From NCBI GenBank assembly GCA_965206445.1, contig CBDBJR010000001.1:496001-560000 (forward strand): a stretch of DNA of 64,000 bases. Direction: 5' to 3'. The first letter of the stretch is position 1, and every line of letters starts with the position of its first letter. This stretch comes from CBDBJR01 sp965206445. GTDB taxonomy: Bacteria; Pseudomonadota; Gammaproteobacteria; Arenicellales; Poriferihabitantaceae. Below the pieces are notes generated by a model that saw only the letters and a list, made by a program, of their open reading frames with translations, did not search any database and had not been told where the DNA came from. Of this stretch, positions 39,001 to 54,000 are shown in pieces. A program made the translations under genes and the position numbers.

Positions 39001-42000
39001 GCTGACCGGCACCCCGACCACGGTCGGCGCCACCGTGCTGACCTGGGCCGTCAGCACCGCCGACGTCGGCCACACGCAGGCCGTCTTTCATGTTGCCGTC
39101 ACCCCGCCGGCGCCGCGGCTGAGTGCGCCCGACCGGGTCTTTGCGGTGGGCCGTGCGCTGGCGCTGACGCTGCCGGCGGCCGCCGGCATCATCGGGCCGA
39201 CCACCTACACGCTGGCCGGGCCGGCCGGCGCGTCGGTCAGCGCGCTGCTGCCGGGGCTGACGTTTGCGCCGGTCACGCGCACGCTGTCCGGCACGCCGCG
39301 GGCCGCCGTCGCGCCGCAGCTGCTGACCTACCGCGCGACCGACGATCAGGGCAGCGCCGTGGTGCGCTTCAGCGTGACCGTGGTCGGCCCCGGCCTGCCG
39401 CCGCTGGAGGCGGTGTCGTTTCCGGCCGGCCTGGCGGCCGAGCTGGTGCTGCCGCCGGCGATCGGCCCGATCGGCGCCACCACCTACACGTTGACCGGGC
39501 CGGACGGTGCCGCGCTCGCGGCGAGTGTGCCGGGGCTGACGTTTGCGCCGGCCACGCGCACGCTGTCCGGCACGCCGACCGCCGCCGGCGCGCCGGTGCA
39601 GTTGACCTATACCGCCACCGACACCCGCGGCGTGGTCACCGCCGGCATTGAGGTCACCGTCATCGGGCCGAGTCTGCGCCTGCTGGAAACGCTGACGCTG
39701 GGCCGCGGACGCCCGTTCAGCCAGTCGCTGCCACCGGCCGACAACCCGACCGGCGGCGTGCGCTACACGCTGACCGGGCCGCCCGACGCCGACGGCACCC
39801 CGACCGCGCTGGCGGCGGCGGTGCCGGGGCTGGCGTTTGCCCCGTCGGGCCGGCTGCTGTCCGGCACCCCGACCACCGACGGCGCCACCACGCTGACCTA
39901 TACCGCGACCGACGCCGTCGGCGCCACCGCGACCGCATTGCTGCTGCGCGTGACCGGCCCGCAGCTGACCGCGCCGGCGGCGCAGCGCTACACCGTTGAC
40001 GTCGCCATCCCCGCGCTGCGGCTGGCGGCGGCGACCAACCTCGTCGGCACCCCGACCTACACGCTGAGCGGGCCGCTCGGCGCCAACGGCGTGCCGATCG
40101 CGCTGGCGGCGGCGCTGCCGGGGCTGACCTTTACGCCGGCCACGCGCACGCTGTCCGGTACGCCGCTCGCCGGCACCGGCAGCGCGGTCACGCTGCGCTA
40201 TGCGGTGGCCGACGAGATGAGCGACGCCACGGCCGCTTTCGATGTCACCGTGGCCGGCCCGGTGCTGCGCTCGCCGGGCGATCAGATCTGGCCGGTCGGG
40301 CGGCCCATCGACCGGCTGCTGCTGCCGGCGGCGGAGCACGTGCAGTTGCCGGCGCGCTACACGCTGACCGTGGACGATGGTCGCGCGCTGGCGGTGGCGC
40401 TGCCGGGGCTGGCGTTTAACCCCGAAACCCGCGCGCTGACCGGCACCCCGAGCGTCGCCGTGGCGCCGCTGCGGCTGCGCTATCAGGTGGTGGACCGCAC
40501 CGGCCCGGCGACGGTGCGCTTTTTGGTCACCGTCCCCGGGCCGACGCTGGCGCCGCCGGTCGAGCAGCGCTACGCGCCCAACGTCGCCATCTCCGCGCTG
40601 ACACTGCCCGCCGCCGCCGACCTGACCGGCGCGGTGACCTACACGCTGAGCGGGCCGGACGGCGCCGCACTGGCGGCCGCCGTGCCGGGGCTGACGTTTA
40701 CGCCGGCCACGCGGGTGCTGACCGGTCGGCCGACCACCGCGGGCCGGTTGTCGCTGGTCTATGCGGCCCGCGACGACGTCGGCACCGCGCGCGCCCGCTT
40801 TGATGTGACCGTCGATGTGCTGCGGCTGGCGCCGCCGCTGCCGCAGCGCTGGCCGGTGGGCCGGGCGATCGGGCCGCAGCGCCTGCCGTCGGCCACCGGC
40901 GGCGCCGGCGTGCCGACCTATACGCTGACCGGCGGCGGCGACGTGGCGCTGGCGGCGGCGCTGCCGGGGCTGACGTTTGAGTCGGCGACGCGCACGCTGA
41001 CCGGCACGCCGACCACCACCGCCGACCCGGTCACGCTGCACTACACCGCCACCGACGGGGTCAGCAGCGTGACGCAGACGTTTCCCTTCACCGTCACCGG
41101 GCTGCGACTGCCGGCGCTGGCCGATCAGCGCTGGCCGGCCGGGCTGCCGCTCGCGTTTGCGCTGCCGTCGGCCAGCGCCAACAGTGGCGCCGTCGACTAC
41201 ACGCTGGTGGTCGCAGTGCGCCCGGCGCCGGCAGCAGACCGGATGGACGGCACCGACGAGCCGGAGCCGCTGGTTGAGGTCGAGTTGGCGACCGCGCTGC
41301 CGGGGCTGACGCTGGACGCCGCCGCGCGCCGGCTGTTCGGCACCCCGACCGCGGTGACCGCCCGGTCGGTGCGGCTGACCTGGGTCGCCACCGACGCGCA
41401 GGCCGCCACCCGGGTGCACTTTGAGGCCAGCATCACCGGGCCGACGCTGACCGCGCCGGCGGCACAGTTTTATCTGGTCGGGCGGCCGCTGCCGGCGCTG
41501 ACGCTGCCGGCGGCCACCGCCGTCACCGGCAGCGTGCGCTACACGCTGAGCGGGCCGGCCGACGCCGACGGCAACCCGGGCGCGCTGGCGGACAGCGTGC
41601 CGGGGCTGGCGTTTGACGCCGCCAACCGCATGCTGACCGGCACCCCGACCACCGCCGCCGACGCGGTGACGCTGACCTACACCGCCGCCGACGCCGCCGG
41701 CAGCGTCAGCGTGGGCTTCACGCTGACCGTGGCCGGGCCGCGGCTGGCGCCGCTGCCGGACCGCGCCTGGCGGCGCAACCGGCTGCTGGGCGCGTTCGTC
41801 CTGCCACCGGCCACCGGCGTCGTCGGCGCCGGCGCCGTCACCTACCGCCTGGCCGACGCCAACAATCGCAACGTGGCGCTGGCGGTGCCGGGGCTGACCT
41901 TCACCCCGGCCAGCCGCGCGCTGACCGGCCGGCCGAGCGTGGTCGGCGTCACCACGCTGACCTACACCGCCGCGACCGCCGACGCCGGCACCGCCACCGG

Positions 42001-45000
42001 CGCCTTTACCGTCACCGTCAGCGGCGGGCCGCAGTTGGCCGCGCTGGCGCCGCGCAGCCTGGCGCTCGGCAGCCCGCTGGTGCCGTTGACGCTGCCGGCG
42101 GCCACCGACACGCTCGGCGCGCTGGACTACACGCTGACCGGCGCCGCCGGCGCCGCGCTGGCGGCATTGCTACCGGGGCTGACGTTTGACGCCGCGGCGC
42201 GGACGCTGACCGGCACCCCGACCGCCATCACCGCCGCGCCGGTGCTGCTGACCTACCGCGTCACCGACGCCATTGGCGGCGCGGCGCAGGTGGCGCCGTT
42301 CAGCATCATCGGGCCGACCCTGAGCACGCCGGACACGCCGCCGGCCTATGTGCTCGGCACCGCCATCACGCCGTTGACGCTGCCGGCCACCGCCGCCGCG
42401 GACGCTGACACCGTCTACGCGCTGAGTGCGACCGGGCCGGCGGACGGCGACGCCGCGCCGACCCGCATCCCGCTCGGCGCGGCGATTCCCGGGCTGACGT
42501 TTGACGCCGCGACGCGCATCCTGTCCGGCACCCCGGCCAGCGTCGGCGTGACCACGCTGACCTACACCGCCACCGACCCGCCGACCGCCACGCTGGCCGC
42601 GGCGACCGCCAGCGTCACGTTGGTGGTCACCGTCACCGGCCCGCTGCTGGAGCCGCCGGCGGATCAGACCTGGCGCGTCAACGCCGCCATTGCGCCGCTG
42701 ACGCTGCCGGCCGCCACCAACACCACCGGCGACCCGACTTACACGTTGACTGGCCCGGCCGGCGCCGACCTGGCCGCGGTGCTGCCGGGGCTGACGTTTG
42801 TGCCGGCCACGCGGGTGTTGTCCGGCCAGCCGACCGTCGGCGCTGTGGTGATGTTGACCTATACCGTCACCGACGACCGCGGCCCGACCCGCGTCCGTTT
42901 TGGCGTCACCGTCACCGGCCCGCAGCTGCGCGCCCCGGCGGCGCGGCGCTATGCCGCCGGCACGCCGGTCGCCGGCGATCCGCTGCCGGCGGCCGACAAC
43001 GACCGCGGCGCGACCACCTACGCGCTGTTCGGGCCGGGCCGGGCCACGCTGACGGAGGCCCTCCCGGGGCTGACGTTTAACCCGGTCAGCCGCACCCTGT
43101 CCGGCGTGCCGGCCACCGGCGCCGCGGTGACGCTGACCTGGGTCGCCACCGACGACGGCGGCACCGTCACGCACCGCGTGGCGGTGACGGTCGACGGGCC
43201 ACAGTTGCCGCCGCCGCCCAATCGCGCCTTTGCCGCCGGCGTGGCGGTTGACCTCACGCTGCCGGCGGCCGACAACGACAGCGGCGCGACCGTCTACGCG
43301 CTGACCGGCGTCGGCGGCAGCCCGCTGGCCGCGGCGCGCGCGGTGGCGGCGCTGACCTTTACCGCGGCCAGCCGCCGGCTGCGCGGGCGGCTGGTCGCGC
43401 TTGACGGCGACGAGGCCGAGCATGTGACCGCCACGCTGGTGTATACCGCCACCGACGCCGCCGGCGTCGCCACGCGGCGCTTTACCATCCGGGTCAACCG
43501 CACCGGCCCGACGCTGGCGTCACCCGGCGACCGGGTCTTTGCGCTCGGCAGTGCGCTGGCGCTGACGCTGCCGAAGGCCACCAACGCCGACGCCACCGAC
43601 GGCGCGGCGTTCACGCTGACCTATGCGCTGAGCGGGCCGGACGGCGACGTCGGCAGCGCGCTGCCGGGGCTGACGTTTGACCCCGAGACGCGCATCCTGT
43701 CCGGCACCCCGACCGCCGGCGGCAGCCCGGTGACGCTGACCTATACCGTCACCGAGAGCGGCGACGGCGGCGCCACCGACGACAGCGGCAGCAGCACGGT
43801 GCGTTTTGCCGTCACCATCAGCGGGCCGCGGCTGCCGCCGCCGGCGGCGCGGGTGTTGACCGCCGGCAGCGCCGTCAGCCTGACGCTGCCGGCGGCGACC
43901 AACGACGACGGCAGCATCGCCTATGCGCTGGCCGTGGCGGCGACCGGCGCGGCGCTGCCGACGGTGCTGCCGGGGCTGACGTTTGACCCGGTCACGCGCC
44001 GCCTGTCCGGCACCCCGATCGGCGGCCGCGACGCGGTCATGCTGCGCTACACCGCGACCGCCGCCGACGGCGCCGTCGGCGCGCTGTTTGCCGTCACCGT
44101 CGCCGGGCCGACGCTGGCCGCGCCGTCGGGTGCGCAGGTCTTTCCGGCCGGCGTCGCGCTGCCGTCGCAGCCACCGCTGCCGGCGGCCGAGCGCGTCAGC
44201 GTCAGCGTGCACTACACGCTGACCGGGCCGGGCGGCATCGCCCTGGCGCAGGCGGTGCCGGGGCTGACGTTTGACCCGAGCAGCCGCACGCTGTCCGGCA
44301 CCCCGGTCAACGGCGGCAGCGTGCAGCTGACCTACCGCGCCACCGACACCGTCGGCACCGCGACCGCCACCTTTACCGCCACCTTCACGGTCGGCCTGCC
44401 GCTGGCCCTGTCGCTGGACGGTGTGCGTAGCGTGACAGTCGGCAGGCCGGTGTTGCTGGTGCTGCCGCCGGCCATCAATATCGACGGCGAGGCAACCTAC
44501 ACGCTGACCGGCCCGCTGATCAACTCGGTCGCCGGCCCGCTGCCCGTCGGGCTGACGTTTGACGCGCCCACCCGCACCCTGTTCGGTACGCCGCTCGTTG
44601 GCTTCGACTCCACCTTTAGCGCTTTTTTAGTCTACACCGCGACCGATCGCCGCGGCGTAGCCGCCGCGGAAATCTTGGAACTGAACTTCCAGGGCCCGTT
44701 TTTGGAGGCAGTGGGGGAGGTGGAATTTTTGGCCGGCAACATCGAAACCCATCAGTTGCCGACGGCCGTTAACGCCAATAACAGCATTGCCTCCACCACC
44801 ACGCTGACCGGCCCGAACGGCGGTCCGCTGCCCGCCGGGCTGACGTTTGTCGCGTCCAGCCAGCGGCTGACCGGCACACCGCTGTTGGTCGGCACCACGA
44901 CGCTGACCTACACGGCCACTGCCGCGATCAGCACTGACAGCGAACTCACCGGCACCGCCACGCGCACCTTCGACCTCATCGTCGCCGGCCCGACGGTGGC

Positions 45001-48000
45001 GGCGGTGGCCAATCAAAACTGGCCGTCTGGTGTGCCGATTGATCTCGCGTTGCCGCTGGCCACGCCGAACGTCTCCGGGGTGGTGCTGACCTACGCGCTG
45101 ACCGGCCCCGACGGCGCCGCGCTGGACGCGCTGCCGGGGCTGTCGTTTGACCCGGCGCTGACGTTTGACCCGGCCACCCGCCGGCTGACCGGCACGCCGG
45201 TCACCGCCGGCAGCACGGTGCTGAACTACATCATCCGCGAGCGGGTCAGCGACGCCCGTACCCTGATCGCCACCGTGCCGTTCACGGTCACCGTCGACGG
45301 CCTGCGGCTGCTGGTGTTGCCGCGCGCGCAGACCTGGCCGGTCGGCCGCCCGATTGACGCGCTGGTGCTGCCGGCGGTCAGCCGCGGCGCCACCGGCGAG
45401 TCGCCGCGCTATACGCTGACCGGGCCGCCGTTCGGCGCCGACGGGCCGACTGCGCTGGCGAGCGCCATCCCGGGGCTGACGTTTGACCCGGATCGGCGCA
45501 CGCTGTCCGGCACGCCGACCGCCGCCGCCGACCCGGTGCTGCTGACCTACACCGCCACCGACAGCGTCGGCGCGGACAGCGCCACGTTTGCCGTCACCAT
45601 CAGCGGGCCGCGGCTGGGCGTGCCGCGGGATGCCAGCTATCCCGCCGGCGACCCGATCGTCCCGCTGACGCTGCCGGCGGCCACCGCCACCACCGGCGCC
45701 ACCACTTATGTGCTGACCGGCGCCAACGGCGCCGACCTGGCGGCGGTGGCGCCGGGGCTGCGGTTCGACCCGGCGGCCCGCGTGCTGTCCGGCACGCCGC
45801 GGGTGCCGACGTTTCCCGACGCGGTGCTGCTGACCTACCGCGTCAGCGACGACGTCGGCACCACCAGCGGCGTGTCGTTTGGCCTGGTCTTCCTGCCCCC
45901 GTCCGCGTTGCGGCTGGAGCCGCCGGGCCTGGAGCTGGACCTTGCGTTCGGCCGACCGCTGCCGCTCACGCGGCTGCCGGCGGCGTTCCGCGGCAGCCTG
46001 CCGGTGGACGCCACCTACGATCTGGGCGGCAGCTTGCCCAGGGGGCTGGCGTTCGATGCCGCCAGCCGCACGCTGTTCGGTACGCCGCTCAGAGCCGATG
46101 CGAAGCCGAGGGATAACGCAACGACGCCGGAGGAGTCCACCCAGCTGACCTATACCGCCACCGAGTCGGGGGCTGGGGGGGGGCTGATTGAGACCGTCTT
46201 TACCCTGACTCTCCGCGGGCCGCAGCTGGCCGTGCCACCGGATATACTCCTCGCTGCCGGCGTTGATGTGGGAAATCTCATCCTGTCTGGCGTCAACAGC
46301 GGCACCAACACCGGTGAACCCATCTTCACCTTGACCGGGCCGAACGGCGAGCCGCCGGAGGAGCTGCTGCCCGGCCTGAGCTTTTTCCGCGACGTTGATA
46401 GGAGTTTCGACCGTGACCGTGTGACCGGTGCCCCGACCACCCCCGGTGACGTCCGGATGCGCTTCACCGTCACCGACGACGTCGGCAGTAACTCGAGATT
46501 GCGGTTAATCCGGGTTGCGGGGCCGTCTTTGCGCGTGCCGACGACCCGGGTCTATCCCGTCAATCAGGAGATCGACCCCGTGGTGCTGCCGATTGCCACG
46601 CTGGTGACAGGCCCGGCTTTCAGAGACTTCGGCCCGCGAACCTACACGTTGACCGGCGCGCTACCCGCCGGGCTGACGTTTACCGTGGCGACGCGCACGC
46701 TGTCCGGCACGCCGACCGCCGCGGGGGTGTCCACGCTGACCTATACGGCGGCCAGCGTCTTCCGCGACCCCTTCTTCGGCATTGAGCGGGTCTCCACCCA
46801 CACGGTCACCTTTGACGTGGTGGTGGCCGCCGCCGGGCCGAGTCTGACCGCGCCGCTGTTTGCCGCCGACTATGCGGTCGGTCTGGCGCTCGCGCCGCTG
46901 ACGCTGCCGGCGGCCACCGGCAGCGTCGGCGCGGTGGACTACACGCTGAGCGGCCCGGAGGCCCAGCCGTTGGCGGCGGCGGCGCCGGGGCTGCGGTTTG
47001 ACCCGGCCACCCGGGTGCTGTCCGGCGCGCCGACCCGCGTCGGCCGGGTGACGCTGAGCTACACCGCCACCGACACCGTCGGCAGCGCCACGGTGGCGGT
47101 TGATCTGGTGGTCACCGGGCCGGCGCTGCCGGCCACGCTGGCCGACCGCAGCTACCCGCGCGGCCGACCGATCCCGCCCCTGATTCTGCCGCCGGATCTG
47201 TTGGATGACGGCGGAGCGACCTACACGCTGAGCGGCCCGGACGGCACCGAGCTGGCGACCGCGGTGCCGGGGCTGACGTTTGACCCGCGCTCCCGCGCCC
47301 TGTCCGGCACGCCGGTCGGCGCCACCGACGGCCCGCTGACGTTGACCTACCGCATCACCCAGTCTGCCGCCGACAACACGGTTGCGAGCATTACCACCGC
47401 CACCTTTGACCTCACCGTCACCAGCCCGCGTCTGACCCCGCTGGTCAATCAGTTCTATACGGTCGGCGTCCCGGTCGAACTGACGCTGCCGCTGGCGACC
47501 GGCCTGATCGGCCCGACGACCTACACGCTGACCGGGACGAACGACCGGAGCCTGGCCGTGGTGTTACCGGGGCTGGTGTTTGACCCGGCCACGCGCATCC
47601 TGTCCGGTACTTTGCCCCCCTCCACCGACAGCGGTGTCCGGACGTTGATCTATTCGGTCGCCGATCCGAGCGGCTTCGCCACGACGCCCTTGACGATCAC
47701 CGTCAGCCCCGCCGGGCCACAGTTGCGCGCACCGGATGAGCTGCTGTATGTCTATACGGTCGGCGTCCCGATCCCGCCGCTGACACTGCCGGCGGCGACC
47801 GGCATGAGCGCGCCGATCTACACGCTGACCGACGTCGCCAGCGGGGCGTTGGGGGAGCTCCTGCCGGGGCTGATGTTTGACCCGGATAGCCGGGTTCTAT
47901 CCGGCACGCCGCGGCGCGCTAGCCCGGATTCGGTGGAGCTGCGCTACAGCGCGACCAATCCCGCCGGGCCGACGGGCGAGTTCACCGCCGCCGAGCGCAC

Positions 48001-51000
48001 CACCTCGGTGTCCTTTTCCGTGATGGTCAACGGGCTGCGGCTGACGGCCATCGACAACCGGCGCTTCGCCGCCGGCGCGCCGCTGACCCTGACGCTGCCG
48101 GCGGCCGCCGGCACCACCGGCGAGGCCACCTATGCGCTGAGCGCCGCCGCCGGGCTGCCGGCGGGGCTGACGTTTGACCCGGATGCGCGGGTTCTGTCCG
48201 GCACGCCGACCCTGGGCGATCGGAGCGTGCTGACCTACACCGCCGCGGACGACGTCAACGTGGCCACCGAGTTGTTTGAGCTGACGCTGCTCGGGCCGCG
48301 GCTGCCGACGGTGGCCGACCAGAGCTATCCGATCAACAGCGTGGTCAGCCTGCAACTGCCGGAGGTGACCCAGGCCAACGGCCCGACCACCGCCACGCTG
48401 CGCGGCCCGGACAACAGCGATCTGCCGATCGGGCTGGTGTTCAACCCGGTCAACCTGCGGCTGTCCGGCACGCCGACGCGCATCACCAACACGACCGAGC
48501 TGACCTATACGGCGACCGACGCCGACGGCACCGCGAGCCGCCGCTTCCGCATCGCCATCACCGGGTCGCGGCTGGTCGGGCCGGTCAATCAGCACTATGT
48601 GCTCGACACGCCGATCCCCGACCTGACGCTGGCCACAGTAGACACCGCCGGCCCGGTGACCTACCGGCTGGTCGGGCCGGAACAGGCGCCGGTGGCGCGC
48701 GCCGTGCCGGGGCTGACGTTTGACGCCGCGACGCGCCGGCTGTCCGGTCGGCCGACCGCCGCCGCGGCGCCGCTGACGATGACCTACACCGCCGCCGATG
48801 ACACCCGCATCCTCGCCACGGCGCACTTTACCATTGCCGTCAGCGGGCCGCGGCTGCCGGCGGTGCTGCCCGATCTGCGCCTGGCGGTCGGGCGGGCGAG
48901 TACGGTCGCGCCGCTGTCGCCGGCCACCGCCACCAGCGGCGACACCGCTTATACGCTGACCCCGCCGGACGACGCCGACGGCAACCCGGTGGCGCTGGCG
49001 GCGGCGCTGCCGGGGCTGACGTTTGACGCCGCCGAGCGCCGGCTGAGCGGCACCCCGGTCAGCCACCCGGCCGCCCCGGTGTTGCTGACCTACCGCGTCA
49101 CCGACCGCGTCGGCACCACCACCCGACAGTTTGCGGTGACGGTGGTCGGGCCGCGGTTGCGTGCGCCGGTCGATCAGGTGCTGCCGGTCGGGCAGGCGCT
49201 GGCGCTGGCGCTGCCGCGGGCCACCGCGACCACCGGCGCGACCACCTATACGCTGACCGGCGCGGCCGGCGCGGCGCTGGCGGCGGTGGTGCCGGGGCTG
49301 ACGTTTGACGCCGCCGCCCGCCGGCTGACCGGCACGCCGACCACGGTCGCCGCGGCGCAGATGCTGACCTACACCGTCGCCGACACGGTCGGCATCATCA
49401 CAACGCGCTTTGCGCTGACGGTGACGGTGGACGGGTTGCAGGTGTCGGCGCCGGACGCGCAGACCTTTGCGGTCGGCGCCGCGATAGCGCCGCTGACGCT
49501 GCCGGCGGCCACCGCCGCCACCGGCGCGGTCACCTATACGCTGACCGGCCCGGCCGACGCCGACGGCAACCCGGTGGCGCTGGCGGCGGCGCTGCCGGGG
49601 CTGACGTTTAACGCCGCCGAGCGCCTGCTGACCGGCACCCCGACCGCCCCGATCGCCGCGGTGACGCTGACCTACACCGCGACCGACGCCGTCAGCACCG
49701 CCAGCGCGACCTTTGCGGTCAGCGTCAGCATCGCCGAACTGGTGCTGACCGCGGTCGACGAGCAGCGCTATGTGTTCGGCGCCGCCATCACCGCGCCGCT
49801 GACGCTGCCGGCGGCGACCCGCGCCGGCGTCGAGACGACCCCGGTCTACTCGCTGGTCGGGCCGAACCGCCAGGATTTGACGGCGCTGCCGGGGCTGACG
49901 TTTGACCCGGTCAGCCGTACGCTGTTCGGCACGCCGACCACCGCCGCCGACGCGGTGACGCTGCACTACATTGCGGGTGACCGCTTTGGCTTCGCTGCCA
50001 TCACCTTTGACGTCGTCATCATCGGCCCGCGGCTGCCGCCGCTGGCGGAGCAGCGCTATGTCGTCGGGATCGCGCGCGCGGTGACGCTGCCGGCGGCCAC
50101 CGGCACCACCGGCGGCGTGAACTACGCGCTGACCAGGCTGAACGGCGAGCCGCTGGCCGTGCCCGGGCTGACGTTTGCGTCGGGCAGCCGCGTGCTGTCC
50201 GGTAGCGCGCAGAACCCCATTGACCCGGTGATGTTGCGCTACACCGCCATCGACCGCATCAGCACCGCCACCGCCGTGTTTACGCTGACCGTCACCGGGT
50301 CGGGGCGGCTGCCACCGGTGCCCGCACAGCGCTTTGGCGCCGGGCGCGCCATCACGCCGCTGACGCTGCCGCTGCCGCTGGACATCAACCCCGCCGACCT
50401 CCCGGTTGCCTACACGCTGACCGGCCCGAATGGCGCCGATTTGAGCCAACTGCCGGGGCTGACGTTTGACATCACCAGCCGCATCCTGTCCGGCACGCCG
50501 ACCGGTAACCCCGGCGACACGGTCACGCTGGGCTACTTTGCCGTCCATGTCTTCTCTACCAGCACGGTGTTCTTTGACGTCACCCTGACCGGGCCGCTGC
50601 CGCCGCGGCCGCCCAGTCAGAGCTATGCAATCGGCAGCGCCATCACCCCGCTGACGCTGCCGGCGGCGCGCGCCACCAGCGGCGACACCACCTATACGCT
50701 GACCGGCCCGAATGGCATTGATTTGAGCGCGCTGCCGGGGCTGACGTTTGCCGCCGACGCCCGTGTGCTGACCGGCACGCCGAGCGCGACCGGCAGCGTG
50801 ACGCTGACCTATACCGCCACCGACGCCGTCGGCAGCGGCCGTGTCACCTTTGACTTCACCGCCACCGCCGCCGGGCCGACGCTGGCGGCGGCCGATCTGC
50901 GCCTGCCGGCTGGTGTCGCGGTCGATCGGCAACTGCCGGCGGCGAGCGGTGCGAGCGGGGCGCTGACCTACCGCCTGACCGGCCCGAACGGCGCCGATTT

Positions 51001-54000
51001 GAGCCAGCTGCCGGGGCTGACGTTTGACCCCGCCGCCGCCGAGCGCCGGCTGACCGGCACGCCGCCCGCGGTCGCCGCGCCGGTGACGCTGACCTACACC
51101 GCGCGCGACACCGTCGATATCGTCGGCGTCACCTTTACGGTTGCGGTGGTCGGGCCGTCGCTGCCGCCGCTGGTCGATCAGGTCTATGCGGTCAACAGCC
51201 GGATCCCGCCGCTGCGGCTGCCGCAGGCCGAGGTGGTCGGCACGGCGATCTATGCACTGACCGGGCTGGAGGCGGTGCCGGGGCTGTCGTTTGACGCCGC
51301 CACGCGCACGCTGTCCGGTACGCCGCGCAATGCCATCACCCCCATGGCGGGCGGTGCGGGCAACACGCTGACCTACACCGTCACCCAACACGACGACCTG
51401 GGCGTCGTCACGGCAATCATCCGCGAGACCTTTGCGCTGCTGATCATCGGCCCGCGGCTGCCCCAGCCGGCGGCGCAGCGTTTCCCGGTCGGCGTGGAGA
51501 TTACGCCGCTGCCGCTGTCGGGGGCGCTGGTTGAGCGCAGTGGCAGCCTCAACGACCTGCCGTCGTCGGGCACGGTCACGCTGACCGGGCCGGGCGACCT
51601 CCCGCTGGCGGCGGCGGTGCCGGGGCTGACGTTTGACCCGGTCGGCTTGCGTTTGTCCGGCACGCCGCGCAATGGCGCCGCCGAGATCCTGCTGACCTAC
51701 ACCGCCACGGTCGGCAACACCGGCACCGTCAGCGTGACGTTTCCGGTGACCGTCACCGGCCCGCGGCTGCCGACGCCGGCGGCGCGCACCGCGCTGCGCG
51801 GCGGCGTGATTGACGCGACGCTGCCGGTGGCCACCGACACCGACGGCACGGTGACCTACGCCCTGACCGGGCCGGGCGACCTGGCGCTGGCGCAGGCCGT
51901 GCCCGGCCTGACCTTTGCCCCCGACACCGGCCGGCTGACCGGCGCCCCGACCACGGTCGCCGCCGAGGTCATGCTGACCTACAGCGCGACCGACGACGTC
52001 GGCACCGCGACGACCGCCTTTGCGGTGACGGTGACCGGCCTCGGCCTGACGGCGCCGGAAGGGGAGCTGACGTACCGGGTCGGCCGCGCGATACCGCCGT
52101 TGCCGTTGCCGGCGGCGACCGGCGTCACCGCGCCCCTGACCTATACGCTGGTCGGGCCGAACGGGGTGGATTTGAGCGCGCTGCCGGGGCTGACGTTTGA
52201 CCCCGCGGCCGACCGCCGTACGCTGTCCGGCACGCCGCTGGTCGGCACCGGCGGCGCGCCGGTGACGCTGACCTGGCGCGTCACCGACGGCGGCAGCACC
52301 GCGCTGGCCACGTTTGACGTGACCGTCGTCGGGCCGCAACTGAGCGGGCCGGGGAATCAGCGCTTTACGGTCGGCAGCGCGATCACCGAGCTGACGCTGC
52401 CGGCGGCCAGCGGCACCACCGGCACGGTGGTCTATGCGCTGATGGCACCGCGCGGCGTGGCGCTGGGGTCGGTCTTGCCGGGGCTGCGCTTTAACCGGGC
52501 GTCGGATAGCCGCACGCTGTCCGGCACGCCGAGCACCGGCACCGCGGCGGTGACGCTGACCTACACCGCCACCGACACCGCCACCGACAGCACCGCGACG
52601 GCGCATTTTGACGTCGCCGTCACCGGGCCGCGGCTGCCGCTTGTCCTGCCCGGTCGGGTGCTGCCGGTCGGCGTGGCGATCGACCCGCTGGTGCTGCCGG
52701 CGGCCAGCGGTATCACCGGCACGGTGGTCTATACGCTGACCGGGCCGGACGGCGCGGCGCTGGAGCGCGTGTTGCCGGGGCTGACGTTTGACCCCGCGGT
52801 CGACGCCCGCCGGCTGTCCGGCACGCCGAGCACCGGCACGGCGGTGATGCTGACCTACAGCGTGACCGAGCGCGACGGCGCCGACGTGACCGGCATTGCC
52901 CGTGTGCGCTTTGCGCTGACCGTCACCGGGCCGGTGCTGAGCCCGCCGGCGGCGCAGATCTATCGGGCCGGCGCGGCGATCGCGCCGCTGACGCTGCCGG
53001 CGGCGACCGGCATCAGCGGCAGCGTGAGCTACGCGCTGACCGGCGCGGACGGCGGTGCGCTGCCGCCGGGGCTGACGTTTGACCCCGCCGTTGACACCCG
53101 CACGCTGTCCGGCACGCCGACCACCGTCGGCGCGCCGCTGACGCTGGTCTACAGCGCGACCGCCACCGCCGGCACCGCCCGGGTGCGCTTTAGTGTGACC
53201 ATCATCCCGAACCAGCCGCCGACGGCGGACGGCAGCCTCGCGCCGCAGACGGTGGTCGCCGGGGGGCAGTCAACGGTTGCCGTCGCGGTCGGCTTCAGCG
53301 ACCCGGAAGACGACGTGTTGACCTACCTGGCGAGCGCGACCGACCCGACCGTCGCCACGGCCACGGTGGAAGACGATATGGTCATCATCACCGGGGTGAC
53401 GGTGGGCGAGACGATGATAACGGTGACCGCGACCGACCCGTTTGATACTGCCGACAACCCGTCGCGGGCGGTGCAGACGTTTTTGGCGACCGTCGCGCCG
53501 GTGCCGGCGTTGGCGCCGATGACCTTCATGCTGTCGGAAAACACGCCCGACAACAGCCCGGTCGGCGTGCCGCTGACGCCGATAAATTTCCCGTCGGGGC
53601 CGCAGGTCTGGCGCATCACCGCCGGTAACATGGATGACAACACCGCCGACACCGGCGCGCGGGTGGTGTTTGAGATCGGCGCGACCGACGGCCAGCTGGC
53701 GCTGATCGAGCCGCTCGATTTCGAGCACACGCAGCGCTATACGCTGACGGTGCGGTTGACGCTCGGCGCGGTGATGGCGGAGGCCGAGGTGACCGTCACC
53801 GTCGCGCCGGTCAACGAGCCGCCGGTCTTGTTCAGCGAGATTGCGCCGCCGACGGTCACGGTCGGCCTGCTGCCGTCGGTGATGTTCGACCTCGCCGATC
53901 ACTTCAGCGACCCGGAAGGCGCGGCCCTGACCTGGACGGTGGCGGTGGACGTGGCGGGTGCCGGGTTGGTTGCGGCCAGCCTGGAGGGCAGTGTGCTGAC

